A stretch of DNA of 64,000 nt from Prorocentrum cordatum (Eukaryota > Sar > Dinophyceae > Prorocentrales > Prorocentraceae): NCBI GenBank assembly GCA_963575745.1, contig CAUYUJ010017795.1:1-64000 (forward strand). The letters are read 5' to 3'. This document shows, in pieces, positions 33,040 to 45,299 of the stretch. Below the pieces are notes generated by a model. The model saw nothing but the letters and a program-made list of their open reading frames with translations. It had not been told where the DNA came from and did not search any database. The position numbers were made by a program, and so were the translations under genes. The first letter of the stretch is position 1, and every line of letters starts with the position of its first letter.

Positions 33040-33196
33040 AGGCTGCGCTTGCCCATGCATCGCCGATGCGGCTCGATGTGGAGCCCGATTTTCTCCACGC
33101 CGACGTCGCCGATGCATCGCCGATGCATCGGCGATGCATTGGCGATGCGGCGCGATCCTTCGACCCCATCTACTCGGACCCCATTTTGGAGGCCTC
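33040..33196. mobile_element. Palindromic element, family A, copy 3
   Basis: Carries GCTCGATGTGGAGCCCGATT, TTCTCCACGCCGACGTCGCC and GGCGATGCGGCGCGATCC, and ends GGAGGCCTC. The left inverted end is largely missing. It follows a TCC array. Confidence 0.78.
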
Positions 33197-33379
33197 TATT
33201 TCGGGGGGGCCCCGAAGGTGCCCGAAAGGTGCACTTGGAGCTTCGCCCTCCCGTTGATCGGCCCCCAGTGCGTAGCGCCCGAGGGAAACACCCGGGCGAG
33301 TGGTGAGGCCGAGGGCGCCCGCATCCCACCCCCGCTGGGGGGACTTGGCCGCGGCAGTGCTTCGAAAGGTGCCCAAGGG

Positions 33380-33382
33380 ATG

Positions 33383-33414
<32 letters not shown>

Positions 33415-33455
33415 GGTCGTGGTTGTCGTGGTCGTGGTCATCATGGTCGTCGTCT
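33380..33455 (+). repeat. (GTC)n array
   Basis: GTCGTC with GTGGTC variants. Confidence 0.95.
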
Positions 33456-34765
33456 GCGGAGCGGAAAAGACCTTCCCTCGCCCAAGGGATCGCCCCAGGG
33501 GGCGAGTCTGCGACCCGTTGCGAACCCTACACCTGCTGTTCCTATCGACGCTGGGGCACCGGACGCCCCCGCTGGTGCCAACTCTCGCTGCAGGCATCCC
33601 TCGAAGTCTGAGACCCAGCCGGTGTTTCAGACATCTGCCCTGCAGGGGTAGGGTTCAGATGTGGTCGCCCAGCGAAGTAAAATCCCCAGAGGTCCTGCGG
33701 TACAGCCGAGCATCTGATTCAGAGACCTCCCGAAAAGCTGGGCCAGCGTTTCTCACCCAACTTGCCGGGAAGCTGGCCTGGTTTCTTGAACACGTTCGCC
33801 CCTCCAGCGTGAGCAAAACAATGTTGCCCAGCTTTGCCTTAAGAAACTTCGGGAAGCTGGCCCAGATTTCTTGAATGATAAGTTTCTTGATCATATGTTT
33901 GGCGGTAGTGTTGATGCTCTCCCTGCAGAGGTGTCGCAGGCGTTATGTGCTTTCGGGTTGCCCACGCGGCGAGTTGGACGGCCTAGCCTCCGTAGGCAAG
34001 ATGCTGTTCGTGAGCAGCTGATGTAGCTTCTGTCATTTTCCTCCTCCGCCTCCTCCTCCTCGTCCTCCTCCTTCTCTTCCTCTTCTTATTCGGACATGTT
34101 TTTGTTCATGTGATTTATATAATGTACGGACCTCTTGCTAATTTTTTGGCGCACGCTTCATTCGCCTGCCTCTCAGGGGACCGCTCCCGCTGGAGCTGGC
34201 ACGCAGGCTGTAACTATAACTGCAACTGTCCGCCCCCTGTATCTCTCATGGATGCGCTTCCCCAAAGCACGCCCTCCCCTAGAACAACTCGCCTAGAACA
34301 ACACCATAAGGAATTCAAGCCACTAGTGTGCGTTCAACGTTTTCCACGAGAAGTGCTTGAACTCATGACTTTGAGTGTCGGCCCATCAGCCCATCCAGTA
34401 AGATATGAAGGGAAGGCATGTGTCACTCGTGAAGACGACGGGGCACCCGTCAAAGCAGAGTCGGGATCAGCTTAATCAGGTCGTCGGCACAGCGTGCTTA
34501 TGCGAATCTGTGTTTCGTGTAGCTTGTCTTTGCTTAGCCTGCTGGCTTCGAGGCCTCGCCCAGCTGAACTGAGATAGCACGGCATATGTTGCCGTGCATT
34601 ATTTGGTGTGACGTCATATCATGCTCTTAGTGTGCTGCTTTCTGACCGTAGCAGGCCCTCCTGCAGCACAGCTTCGCGTGGATCGTTTGATCTCGTTATG
34701 GCTTAGTATAGCAGGGCACAGCTCATCTTATGCAGTGCAGCTGAGAAAAAGCGCGCTCGTGGCAC
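33456..34765. other. No gene seen
   Basis: Mixed sequence with two near-copies of GGGAAGCTGGCC (33770, 33850) and a short TCC patch at 34040-34085. GC is lower from 34090 to 34760. No coding text or RNA gene was supported. Confidence 0.4.
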
Positions 34766-35190
34766 ACTTCTCACTAAAAGGGGGGTCCCAGCTTGAAGCT
34801 ACCCCCCTCCTCCGTTGGGAAAGGGGGGTGGGCTTACGAAGCTACCCCCTCCCGTCCTTTTGTAGGCATTTCGGAGCTAGGGGCGCCCTAGCTAAAGGGA
34901 GGGTGGGGGGCTTATAAGCGACCCCCCGCTCTGCCTTTTTCCCGGAGCCCAAGGTCAGCCCAGGCTCCCCTTTCAAAGGGGGGGGGGTGCTTTCGAAGCT
35001 ACACCCCCCCTCCTTTGATTTGGAATGCGTAGCTATGGGGGTGCCTGGCTAAAGGGGGGGGCTTGGAAGCTACCCTCCCCCTTCCCTTCTTTTCGGGGCC
35101 CAGGGTAAGCCCGGGCTCCCCTTTCCCTAAGGGGGGGGGGCCTTCCGAAGCTACCCCCCCCTCCCCTCCTTCCGTTCGCGTTTCCAGCTG
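34766..35190 (+). repeat. Degenerate repeat with facing G-runs and C-runs
   Basis: AAAGGGGGG then GAAGCTACCCCCC recurs at about 60-80 bp spacing, at least five times. Each unit could fold on itself. Related text (CTTCCAGCAGGGGAG) follows the next array at 36410-36535. Confidence 0.75.
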
Positions 35191-35199
35191 GAGGGCCCT

Positions 35200-36350
35200 G
35201 GCCTTGTTGGTGTTCGGCGCCCAGTTGGTTTTCGGCGTTCTTGTGGTTTTCGGCGTCTCTTTGGTTTTCGGCGCCCCGTTCCGTTGGTTTTCGGCGCCCC
35301 TTTGGCCTTTGGCGCCCCTTGGGTTTTCGGCGCCCCTTTGGCGTTCGGCGCCCCTTGGGTTTTCGGCGCTCCTGTGGTTTTCGGCGCACTTTTGGTCTTC
35401 GGCGTTCTTTAGGTGTTCGGCGCTCTTTGGTTGTCGAGGCCCATTTGGTTTTCGACGCCCTTCGGCTTTCGTCGCGTCTTCGGTTTTTGGCGCCCTTTGG
35501 TTTTCGATGTCTTTTTTTGGTAATCGGCGCCCCTTGGATTTTCGGAGCCCTTTCGGTTTTCAGCGCTCTTTTGGTTCTCGGCGCCCTTGCGGCTTTCGGC
35601 ACCGTTTTGGTGTTCGGCGCCCCTTTGGTTTTCAGCGCCGTTTTGGTTTTCGGTGCCCTTTTGGTTTTCGGCGCCCCTGTGGTTTTGGCGCCCCTTTGGT
35701 TTTCCGGTTTTCGGTGCCCTGTTTGTGTTTGGCGACCCTTTGGTTGTCGGCGCTCTTTTGGTTCGGCACCCTTGGGTGTCGGCGTCTTTTTAAAGTTCGG
35801 TGACCCTTTGGTTTTCGGCGCCTTTTGGGGTTTCGTCGCTCTTTGGTTTTCGGCGCTCTTTTGGTTTTCGGCGCTGCTCTGGTTTTCGGCGCTCTTTTGG
35901 TTTTCGGCGCATCTTTGCCTTTCGGCGCCCAACTGGTTTTCAGAGCCTTTTTTGGTTTTCGGCGCCTCTTTGGTTTTGGGAGTTCTTTTTGCTTTCCGCG
36001 CCTTTTGGTTTTCGGCGCCCAGTTGGTTTTCGGCGCTCTTTTGGTTTTCGGCGCTTCTTTGGTTTTTGGCTCCCTCTTGGTTCTCGGCGACCTTTTGGTT
36101 TTCGGCGCCCCTTTGGTTTTCGTCGCCCCTTGGGTTTTCGGCGCTCCTTTGGTTTTCAGCGCTCCTTTGGTTTTCGGCGCCCTTCTGGTTTTCTGCGCAC
36201 ATTGTGGTTTTCGGCGCCCTTTCGGTTTTTGGCGCTCCTTCAGTTTTCGGCGCGCCTCTGGTTTTCGCACCCTTTCGGTTTCCGTTGGCCCTTTGCTTTT
36301 CGGCGCTCTGCTGGTTTTCGGCGCCCTTTTGGTCTTCGGCGTTCCTTCCT
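35200..36350 (+). repeat. 18-bp minisatellite, unit GGTTTTCGGCGCCCCTTT, about 60 copies
   Basis: The unit varies at its 3' half (CCCTTT, CTCTTT, CCGTTT). Because 18 is a multiple of three, frames stay open for over 400 codons on both strands. The - strand would give Lys/Pro/Ala/Asn-rich text (AENQKSAENQ, KTKGAPKTKG) and the + strand FGAPLVFGALLVF-like text. Small indels shift the frame often, which argues against coding. Confidence 0.95.
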
Positions 36351-36989
36351 TTAGCCAAACGGGAGGGGGACCTCCAAGCCTCCCCCCCATTCAGCCAAGA
36401 AGGAAGGGACTGGGGGAGGCTTCCGGCAGGGGAGGTTCAACGGGGTTGGGGACCTAACCCCCCCCCCTCTCTGGAAGGGGGGGGGAAGCTGGGGAAGCAA
36501 GGAAGGGGGGGGGGGCTTCCAGCAGGGGAGATCCGCGGGGAGGGGAGAGGGGTTAACTGGGGGGAACCCTCTCCCATTTGGGAGTGTGCCACGGGGGCGC
36601 TCTCTCGTGGCTGAGATCAGCTTGGTTTGTCTCGCTTTTGCTTCATGTGAGCAGTTGAGCTGAGGTGATCTGGCGTCGACGTAGCCTGTGCTCCTGTGCT
36701 AGTCCAGTTCTGCTGAGCTAATTGGTGTCTGCCTGCTCTACGTGCAGCTTTCTTGCCGGCGAGTTGGCTGCTCCCGATCTGCGTACTCGGGCCCTCTTGG
36801 AGCTTCTTGGAGCCTGGGTGCCTGGCGGGTGCTTGGCGCCTGTGGCGCTGGACATTGGCCCTGCCCGCCGCCCCCTTCGTCCACCTTCCCCGTCGCCCCC
36901 CCGTTTCACTCCTGCATGCCCGCGTCGTCGTCGCCCTCCTCTGCCTCCCTCTCGCCGCCTTCGTCGTCGTCCGCTCCTGCCCATCCGAG

Positions 36990-37235
36990 GACCGGGACCA
37001 TGCTGGAAGCATAGCTGGGTTCCTGCAGAGCGCCAACGTTATTGGGCGCGTGCCCACTGCGCCTCTGTGGGGCCTCTACGCCGACCGTCGTGGCCTCCGA
37101 CGCGCTCTCTGCGCCACACTCTGCGGCCTGGCGATTGGCGGCGTGCTGTTCGCAGTGTGCACAGACTCCGCGGCCGAGTCGATCGCGGTCCGCTTCGTGT
37201 TCCTGGGGTTGGCCAACGGTTGGACGGCCATTCAG
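36990..37235 (+). CDS. Major-facilitator transporter exon II (TM2-TM4, motif A)
   Basis: Reads DRDHAGSIAGFLQSANVIGR, then VPTAPLWGLYADRRGLRRAL and further membrane helices up to GLANGWTAIQ. WGLYADRRGLRR is the conserved loop 2-3 motif A of the major facilitator superfamily. The residue pattern is nearest the plant zinc-induced-facilitator-like and bacterial tetracycline-efflux group, which move small solutes or metal chelates across membranes. The substrate here is unknown. The 3' end is proposed at 37235 with a GC donor (GCCAGA), sharing CAGG with the next exon. Relative to the family, about ten residues are missing before exon III, so a small exon may be unseen. Confidence 0.75.
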
Positions 37236-37639
37236 GCCAGATGTGGCGGGGCGTTGGACGGAAATCGAATTTGGTGGAGCGCTGGTCTCTGTACATCCGT
37301 TCTCTTGTGAGAGCTTCGATGGCCAGTGTCACTGTGGTCCCCCTGGCGGTTGTTATTTTCATGCGTCTTGTGGTCATCGTTGTCCCCCCAGCGATTCCTG
37401 ATGCGGTCGCCTTGCCGCGCATGTCCGCTGCTGCGCTTAAAAAAGCAGCGTTGGCACGCTGCAGCATGGCATGGCTGTGCCGTTGCATGACTCATGATTG
37501 TTGCGTTGTCCGTTGGCACCTTCTTGGAAGGCCTCGCGGTGCCACCACGGGAGGTTTCGGAACACCCTGTTTCGAGGAAGTGTGCGGCGCGTCCGCGAGC
37601 TTGTGTGTTTGCCTTGGGTCCTCCTGCCGTTTAGAGATG

Positions 37640-38110
37640 TTTTAGGGTGGCCTTGGGGCCTCCCGGGGGCCTCCTGGAGGCTTCTGGGGAGCTTGTTCGG
37701 GACTCTGGGGGCCCGGTGGGGGGCCTCCGGGCTGCTCGGGGCGGCCTCAGGAGGTGTGAGGCCGCCTGGGTGCCTCTGCAGGCCATCTCGAATCGGCCTG
37801 CCGCCAGCTTAGCGCCGTCTTGGGCTGGCCGTGGGCCGTCTCGTGGCCGTCTTCGCGGGGCCTTCGCCCCTCAGGGAAGCTTTTTGCGCTCTTCCCGGGG
37901 CGGACAGGACCGTTGGGAAGCCGTCTGCAGGGGCCCGAAGGCTGCCTGGAGGTCACCTGGAGGCTCTCATCTTGGAGGGTCCTGGAGGCTGTCTGTGGAC
38001 CGTCCCGCATAGTTCTGGGGCCGTCTTGGATCCGTCTTGGAGCTTTCGAGGGGGCCTCAGGGAAGTTCTCAAGGTCGTCAGGAGGAGCATCTTGAGGCCA
38101 TCTTGGGCGC
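37640..38110 (+). repeat. G-rich minisatellite of the CTTGGGGGCCTC type
   Basis: GGGGCCTCCTGGAGGC-like units, also at 3610-3790, 6415-6500 and 56630-57260. It starts about 400 bases after transporter exon II. Confidence 0.75.
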
Positions 38111-38794
38111 GTCGGACGGCCTTTTATTGAGCATTCAATCTCGAGCTCTGAATGGTTGTCAGCAAGCAGTGTTGATGAACACTACCTCCTGTGGCTTTTT
38201 GCTTGTGAGGGTCTGTCAGTGGACCGCGCTGAGGGCTTGAAAGGCCCCCTTAATGGATTTGCAGAAGACGGGTGCTCGTGAGTCACGGCATGTTTGTTGA
38301 GCCGTCTCGGCCGTGTTTAGCGGAGTACAGATATCTGAAAGTCGAATGGCGGGCGCTCGATTCGCACACGAGCGACGGAAGATAACGAAGCCGACTGCGC
38401 TGACATTCGCGCGTAAGCTGCCTGCGTGAGATGGCGCAGCGCTGGCCAGTGTAGCGTGCCACGCCGGCGGCCAGCGTGAGCTGCGGCGAAAGGTCGCTAC
38501 GCCATCGCGCGCAGAGCCCGGCTCTCCTCGTCGCTCCGAGGGGCGCCGGGAGGCGACTTCGGGGCCTCCGGACAGGCCAGCAGCGGGGAGGCAGCGTGGG
38601 CCTCGCGGCCCGGAAGCGCACGTGCAGCCGCGGTGGCGTGGAGGCGCGGCTTCCCTTGTTCAGAGCCCCGAAACAGCAGGGGAAACATCAGGGGTAACTT
38701 CGAATTTATGCTGAGGTCTGTTGGGCTACTTTGATTATCTCCCCCTGAACCCCGAACTTTATTATCCCCTAGTGTTTATTCTCACGGGTTAGGG

Positions 38795-39115
38795 GTTAAC
38801 CCGGGTCAGGGCTGACTCGGGTTCGCTGTTCGGGATTCCGAACCCGCGTTACCCCGGGCCCGAGTCACCCCGGATAACTCGGGCGTCCAGAGCCCCAAAT
38901 CATCAGGGGTAACTCGGGTCAGGGCTGACTCGGGTTCGTTTTTTTCGGGAATCCAAACCCGAGTTACCCCGGGCCCGAGTTACCCCGGATAACTCGGGCG
39001 TCCAGAGCCCCAAGTCATCAGGGGCAACCCGGGTCAGGGCTGACTCGGGTTCGTTTTTTTCGGGATTCCGAACCCGCGTGACCCTGGGCCCGAGTTACCC
39101 CGGACAACTCGGGCG
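38795..39115 (+). repeat. Tandem repeat, period about 114 bp, three units
   Basis: CGGGTCAGGGCTGACTCGGG recurs at 38802, 38915 and 39030. Units contain CCCGAGTTACCCCGG and its near-complement AACTCGGG, so each can fold. Confidence 0.93.
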
Positions 39116-39505
39116 CCCAACTTGTCGAGCGCCGAGGTTCCCAGAGTCAGGAGTCGCCGTTGCACGTGGGCGCTGGCCGAACACATCGATCGGTAGAAAC
39201 CACCCACTACTCTTAAGTCGGGCGTGTCTCTCTACAGGGGGAACAGTCAAAAATAGTCCAGAAATGCGATGGGGACTATTTTTTGAACATGCTTGGATTA
39301 GCTTTCCCTACATCCAAAGTGGGGTTCTTGTCTTTCTGGACACCCCGCGCAGGAAGTCTCACCCCTCACCCGCTCCCTCTCCTCCTCATCACCCAGCACC
39401 CAGCACATCCTCACTCACACTCTCACGCACTCATCATCACATTCCTCCTCCTCGTCCTCCTCCTCCTCCTCATCATCATCACCATCATCATTAACATCAT
39501 CATCA

Positions 39506-39566
39506 GAATCATCATTCACTCACTCACTCACTCACTCACTCACTCACTCACTCACACACACACACT
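39506..39566 (+). repeat. (CTCA)n then (CA)n array
   Basis: TCACTCACTCAC units pass into ACACACACAC at 39553. Confidence 0.95.
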
Positions 39567-39570
39567 TGAG

Positions 39571-39990
39571 GAAGTATCAGGCGGGAGCCTCGTCTGTGAG
39601 TTAATTGCGAGGAAGTCTCAGGCGGGAGCCCCCTCCCTATGGGACCCGCAGATCATGTTATTAATCCGAGCGGGCCATCCAGATCTTGTAACTGTCGTCA
39701 CTTTTGAGCTCCTGAGTCTTGAATATGGGGGAAGTATCAGGCGGGAGCCTCGTCTGTGAGTGAATTGCGAGGAAGTCTCAGGCTTGAGCCCCTTCCCTAT
39801 GGGGCCCGCAGATCATGTTATTAATCCGAGCAGGTCATCCAGATCCTGTAACTGTTGTCACTTTTGGGCTCCTGAGTCCTGAATACGGGGGAGCTATCAG
39901 GCGGGAGCCTCGTCTGTGAGTGAACTGCGGGGAAGTCTCAGGCGGGAGTTCCCTCCCTAAGGGGCCCGCAGATAATGTTATCCGTAAGGG
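39571..39990 (+). repeat. 160-bp tandem repeat, first block
   Basis: GAAGTATCAGGCGGGAGCCT recurs at 39571, 39731 and (as GAGCTATCAG) 39891. The same unit returns at 44490-44960. Confidence 0.93.
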
Positions 39991-40235
39991 CTTCGCCCCC
40001 TGCCGCCGGCTCCCTCTCTCGGAGAGCTAAGTCATGAGGCTTTGGCGCTGTCGTGCAGCAATATCGGAACTTCATGCGAGGCCGATTCGCAATCGGCAAA
40101 ACCAACTGATCACAAGAGGGGTTACCACACAGGGCGATTGGTAAGACGTGTATGGTTTACGAGCTTGGTTACCACACCTTGGGATTAAAGGGCCGAGGGA
40201 GTACTCGCAGTTTGGGTTACCACGCCTTGCGATGA

Positions 40236-40690
40236 TGTGCGTGAGGGGTGGCACCGAATTTCAGAAATGTGGCAAATCCCCTGTGTTTTTGGACCCTGAC
40301 CCCGCGGATCTGCGTGAGGGGTGGCACCGAATTTCAGAAATGTGGCAAATCCCTTGTGTTTTTGGACCCTGACCCCGCGGATCTGCGTGAGGGGTGGCAC
40401 CGAATTTCAGAAATGTGGCAAATCCCTGTGTTTTTGGACCCTGACCCCGCGGATCTGCGTGAGGGGTGGCACCGAATTTCAGAAATGTGTGGCAATCTCC
40501 CTTGTGTTTTTGGACCCTGACCCCGCGGATCTGCGTGAGGGGTGGCACCGAATTTCAGAAATGTAGCAAATCCCATGTGTTTTTGGACCTTGACCCCGCG
40601 GATCTGCGTGAGGGGTGGCACCGAATTTCAGAAATGTTGCAAATCCCTGGTGTTTTTGGACCCTGACCCCGCGGATCTGCGTGAGGGGTG
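40236..40690 (+). repeat. 73-bp tandem repeat, six units
   Basis: TGAGGGGTGGCACCGAATTT recurs at spacings of 72-76 bp from about 40240 to 40615, with GACCCCGCGGATCTGCG closing each unit. Copies are over 90% alike by eye, so it is young. Confidence 0.96.
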
Positions 40691-41089
40691 TCGATTTCGA
40701 GCCCCCCCAGCAATTCAGACAACGCGCCCAGGGGGTGCTAAAAAGCCGGTTTGGGCCTCCCCCCCCCTCGCGCGGTCAATCAACTAGTTACAGTAACCAG
40801 CAATAAGTCAACTAGCTACAGTAACCAGCAAGAAGCAGAACTGAAACACTGGAATTTACAACCTACGACTGGTACAGGAAACTGCGAATCACGGGCCTAC
40901 AGCCTGGTGGCCCCACAAGGGGGCCGGCGGATTCCCCATATCCTAAGATGTGCTTTTTGTTTTTCCCCATATTGGCGGACCGCGCCGGAAGGACACAGAA
41001 CAGGACAGAACACCACACCCATCACTCAGACACACACGTAAGTTATTCCCCATATCCTAAGATGGGGTTCTTGATTCCCCATATCCAAA

Positions 41090-41270
41090 GATGGGGTTTT
41101 TGATTCCCCACTCACTCATCACTCAGACTCACTCATCAAGACTCACTCATCACTCAGACTCAGTCCTCACTCAGACACACCACTCATCACTCAGACTCAC
41201 CACTCAGATTCACTCATCACTCAGACTCACTCATGCTCTCTCATCACTCAGACTCAGTCATCACTCAGAC
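41090..41270 (+). repeat. CTCACTCATCACTCAGA-type minisatellite
   Basis: Units of about 16-20 bp with CTCATCACTCAGACTCA. A related array with ACTCATACTCAGACCT stands at 42885-43080. Confidence 0.9.
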
Positions 41271-41284
41271 TCAGGCGATTCGCT

Positions 41285-41940
41285 CGTCTCAGCAATCTAA
41301 GGGGGGCGGCGGGGGGGTATTTCACGGGGTCCCGTTCGCGGAATTTTGTGGGGATGTCTCAGGCGGTTTGGCCATTTTCTGATCCAACATGTTTCGTTTT
41401 CGGAGCAGATTTGGAGGATGTCTCAGGCGATTCGCTCGTCTCAGCACTCTAAGGGGGGCGGCGGGGGGGGTATTTCACGGGGTCCCGTTCGCGGAATTGT
41501 GTGGGGATGTCTCAGGCGGTTTGGTCATTTTCTCTTCCAACATGTTTCGTTTTCGGAGCAGATTTGGAGGATGTCTCGAGCGAGGCGCTCATTTTCACGT
41601 TCTTAAGGGGAGCGGCGGGGGGGTATTGCACTCGGCCCCTTTCGCGGGATGTTGTGGGGATGTCTCGAGCGGTTTGCGTGTTTTCTGTGCCAACATCCTT
41701 CGCTTTCGGAGCAGATTTGGAGGATGTCTCGAGCGAGGCGCTCATTTTCACGTTCCTAAGGGGAGCGGCGGGGGGGTATTGCACTCGGCCCCTTTCGCGG
41801 GATTTTGTGGGGATGTCTCGAGCGGTTTGCCTGTTTTCTGTGCCAGCATCCTTCGCTTTCGGAGCAGATTTGGAGGATGTCTCGAGCGAGGCGCTCATTT
41901 TCACCCCCCAGGTGGGCCAGATTTTGAGGATGTCTCGATC
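41285..41940 (+). repeat. About 155-bp satellite, block 1
   Basis: GGGGATGTCTCAGGCGGTTT (or TCGAGCGGTTT) recurs at 41349, 41503, 41658 and 41815. Units also contain CGGAGCAGATTTGGAGGATG. Homologous to 43100-43640. Confidence 0.93.
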
Positions 41941-41989
41941 GGTTTGCTTGTTTTGGTGGCCAGGCTCGTGGGCGCATATTCTTCTCTGG

Positions 41990-44500
41990 ATGCCACAGGA
42001 GGCTCCAACAGGCTCCAGGAGGCCCCAGGAGACATCATGAGGTCCCAGGAGGCATCAGGAGGCCACAGAAAGACTCAAGAGGCCACAGGATGTCCCAAGA
42101 GGCTCCAGGAGGCCCCAGGAAGCTCCGGACGGCCTCAGGAAACCACAGGAGGCCCCACGAGGCAACAGGAAGCGCCAGGAGGCCTCGGAAGGCAACAGGA
42201 GGCCCCGAGAGGCCCCAGGAGCAGGAGGCTTCAGAAGGCAACAGGAGTGGCTCCAATCCCATGTGTTTTACGTATGCTCCTATCGATTGGGCCTCACCTG
42301 GAGCACGAGTATTTTGATGCTTTACGTATGTTTCTATAGATTGTCCTTCTCCTGTGTGCACAATCCTACATATTTTACTAATGTTCCTATATATATATAT
42401 ATATATATTGGGCCTCTCCTGGGGCACGAGTCCTTTGTGTTTGACGCGTGTTCCTATAGATTGCCCTTCTCCTGTGGCACGAATCCGCAATGGTTTATGT
42501 ACGTCTGTTGCTATATATTGCGCCTCTCCTGGGGCACGAAACCTCCCTAGGAGGTCCCAGGAGGCCCCAAGAGGCTCCTGGAGACCCCAGGAAGCCCCAG
42601 TAGGTTTCAGGAGGCCCCAGGAGGCCCGAGGCTCATGCACAAAGACGCGCTTGTACTACTGAGGCTCATTCACACTCCAATTCATTCGCAGTTAGATTTA
42701 TGTCCTGACCGTCACAACTGAAGCCCGTGTATATTCGAAAGCTCTTGCGCCTAGACATTCACGGCGGACAGGTCCATGCGAATAGATGCACATATGGGGA
42801 GCTCCACGCAGTGAGTAATTCTTGGACGCCTCCTACTCCTTCTTCTCCCTCTTCTCCTTCTCCTCTTCCTCATACCAATACTTGCTCACACCCAGATTTA
42901 CTCATACCCAGACTTACTCAGACACAAACTTACTCATACTCAGACCTACTCATACTCAGACCTACTCCTACTTAGAGTTACTCATGCTGAGACTCACTCA
43001 TGCCCAGACTAAGTAATACTCAGACTTGTTCCCAGACTTACTCGTACTCAGACCTGCTCGTACTCAGACCTTTTCATTGTCTGATCTATTCCACACACAC
43101 AGTAGATTGTGAGGATGTCTCAGGCGGGGCGCTGGCTTCAGCCTCACTAAGGGGAGACGCCAGGGGTGTTCTCACGGTCCCGTTCGCAGCAATTTTGTGG
43201 GGATGTCTCAGGCGGTTTGCTTGTTTTCTGTCACAGCATCCTTGGCTATCCGAGCAGATTGTGAGGATGTCTCAGGCGGGGCGCTGGTTTCAGCATCCCC
43301 AAGGGGGGCCGCCAGGGGTGTTTTCACGGTCCCGTTCGCAGCAATTTTGTGGGGATGTCTCCGGCGGTTTGCCTGTTTTCTGTCCCAACATCCTTGGCTA
43401 TCCGAGCAGCTTGTGAGGATGTCTCAGGCGGGGCGCTGGTTTCAGCATCTCTAAAGGGAACCGCAATGGGTGTTTTCACGGTCCCGTTGCGGCCGTTTTG
43501 TGGAGATGTCTCAAGCGGTTTGCTTGTTTTCTGTCCCAACATCCTTCGTTGTCGGAGCAGATTTGGAGGATGTCTCGAGCGAGGCGCTCATTTTCACCCC
43601 CCAGGTGGGCCAGATTTTGAGGATGTCTCGATCGGTTTGCCTGTTTGGGTGGCCCGGCTCGTGGGCGCAGATTCTTCTCAGGATGCCACAGGAGGCTCCA
43701 GGAGGCCCCAGGAGGCCCCAGGAGACCACATGAGGTTCCAGGAGGCATCAGGACAGAAAGACTCAAGAGGCCACATGATGTCCCAAGAGGCTCTAGGAGG
43801 CCCCAGGAAGCTCCAGAAGGCCTCGGGAAGCCCCAGGAGGCCCCAGGAGGCCACTAGAAGCGCCAGGAGGTTTCGGAAGGCAACAGGAGGCCCCGAGAGG
43901 CCCCAGGAGCAGGAGGCCTCAGAAGGCAACAGGAGTGGCTCCAATCCCATGTGTTTTGCGTATGCTCCTATCGATTGGGCCTCACTTGGAGCACGATTCC
44001 TTGATGTTATACGTATGTTTCTATAAATTGTCCTTCTCCTGTGTACACAGTGTTACATGTTTTACATATGTTCCTATATATTGGGCCTCTCCTGGGACAC
44101 GAGTCCTTGGTGTTTTACGTGTGCTCCTATAGATTGCCCTTCTCCTGTGGCTCTAATCCGCAATGTTTTATGTACGTCTGTTGCTATATATTGGGCCTCT
44201 CCTGGGGCACGAAGCCTCCCTAGGAGGTCCCAGGAGGCCCCAAGAGGCTCCTGGAGACCCCAGGAAGCCCCAGTAGGTTTCAGGAGGCCCCAGGAGGCCC
44301 CAGGCTCATGCGCAGAGACGCGCTCGCGCTACTGAGGCTCATTCACACTCCAATTCATTCGCAGTTAGATTCATGTCCAGACCGTCACATCTGAAGCCCG
44401 TTTATATTCGAAAGCTCTTGCGCCTAGACGTTCACGGCGGACAGGGCCATGCGAATAGATGCACATATGGGGAGCTCCACGCAGTGAATAATTAATCCGA
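41990..44500 (+). repeat. Duplicated compound repeat block
   Basis: Two homologous tracts: 41870-42830 and 43560-44495. Each holds, in order, a CAGGAGGCCC minisatellite, an AT-richer stretch with CCTATAGATTG(C/T)CCTTCTCC and TTGGGCCTCTCCTGGGGCAC units, another CAGGAGGCCC run, and a tail with ATTCACACTCCAATTCATTC. The 43100-43640 satellite lies just before the second. Confidence 0.92.
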
Positions 44501-44960
44501 CCGGGCCATCCAGATCCTGTAACTGTCGTCACTTTTGAGCTCCTGAGTCTTGAATATGGGGGAAGTATCAGGCGGGAGCCTCGTCTGTGAGTGAATTGCG
44601 AGGAAGTCTCAGGCGGGAGCCCCCTCCCTATGGGGCCCGCAGATCATGTTATTAATCCGAGCGGGCCATCCAGATCCTGTACCTGTCGTCACTTAGGGGC
44701 TCCTAAGGCCTGACTGAACATGGGGAAAGTATCAGGCGGGAGCCTCGTTTGTGAGCAAACTGTGAGGAAGTCTCAGGCGGGAGCCCCCTCCCTATGGGGC
44801 CCGCACTTCATGTTGGCAATCCGAGCGGGTCATCCTCGAACCTGTAATTGTCGTCACCTTTGGGCTCCTGAGGCCTGAAGATTGGGGAAGTATCAGGCGG
44901 GAGCCTCGACTGTGAGTGAACTGTGAGGAAGGCTCAGGCGGGAGCCCCCGTCCCTATGGA
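44490..44960 (+). repeat. 160-bp tandem repeat, second block
   Basis: GTATCAGGCGGGAGCCTCG recurs near 44565, 44729 and 44889. This closes the 39.6-45.0 kb region with the same unit that opened it. Confidence 0.92.
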
Positions 44961-45299
44961 GCCCGCACCTCTCGTGTTTCCTGCGGGTCGTCCTCCGGCG
45001 CGCGCTTCCTTTGGGTCGTCGTCTGGCGCGTATCCGCCAGGACGCACGTCGTGCGTTTCCTCTGGGTCGTGTTCCGCACGAAGAGGAAGAAGGAGGAGGA
45101 AGGAGGATGCAAGACGAGAAAGAGAAGCAGGAGGATGAGGAGGAGGAGAAGGAGGAAGCAGAAGCGAGAAGGACGAGGAGGACATGGAGGAAGATGAGTG
45201 CCCTAGGAGGCCCCAGGATGTCCCGGGAGGCCTAGAAGGCTCCAGGAGGTCCCAAGAGGCCCCAAGAGTTTCCAGGAGGAGGCAGGAAGCCTAAGGAGG

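Noticed and set aside
35033-36614. A Lys/Pro-rich or Phe/Gly-rich repeat protein from the 18-bp array
   Set aside because: Unit indels of one base break the frame repeatedly, both strands are equally open, and no start context or flanking exon was found.
40236-40690. CRISPR-like array (regular 73-bp repeats)
   Set aside because: The repeats abut without unique spacers, there are no cas genes, and the context is a eukaryotic nuclear genome. The 64-bp array at 57.5 kb fails for the same reasons.
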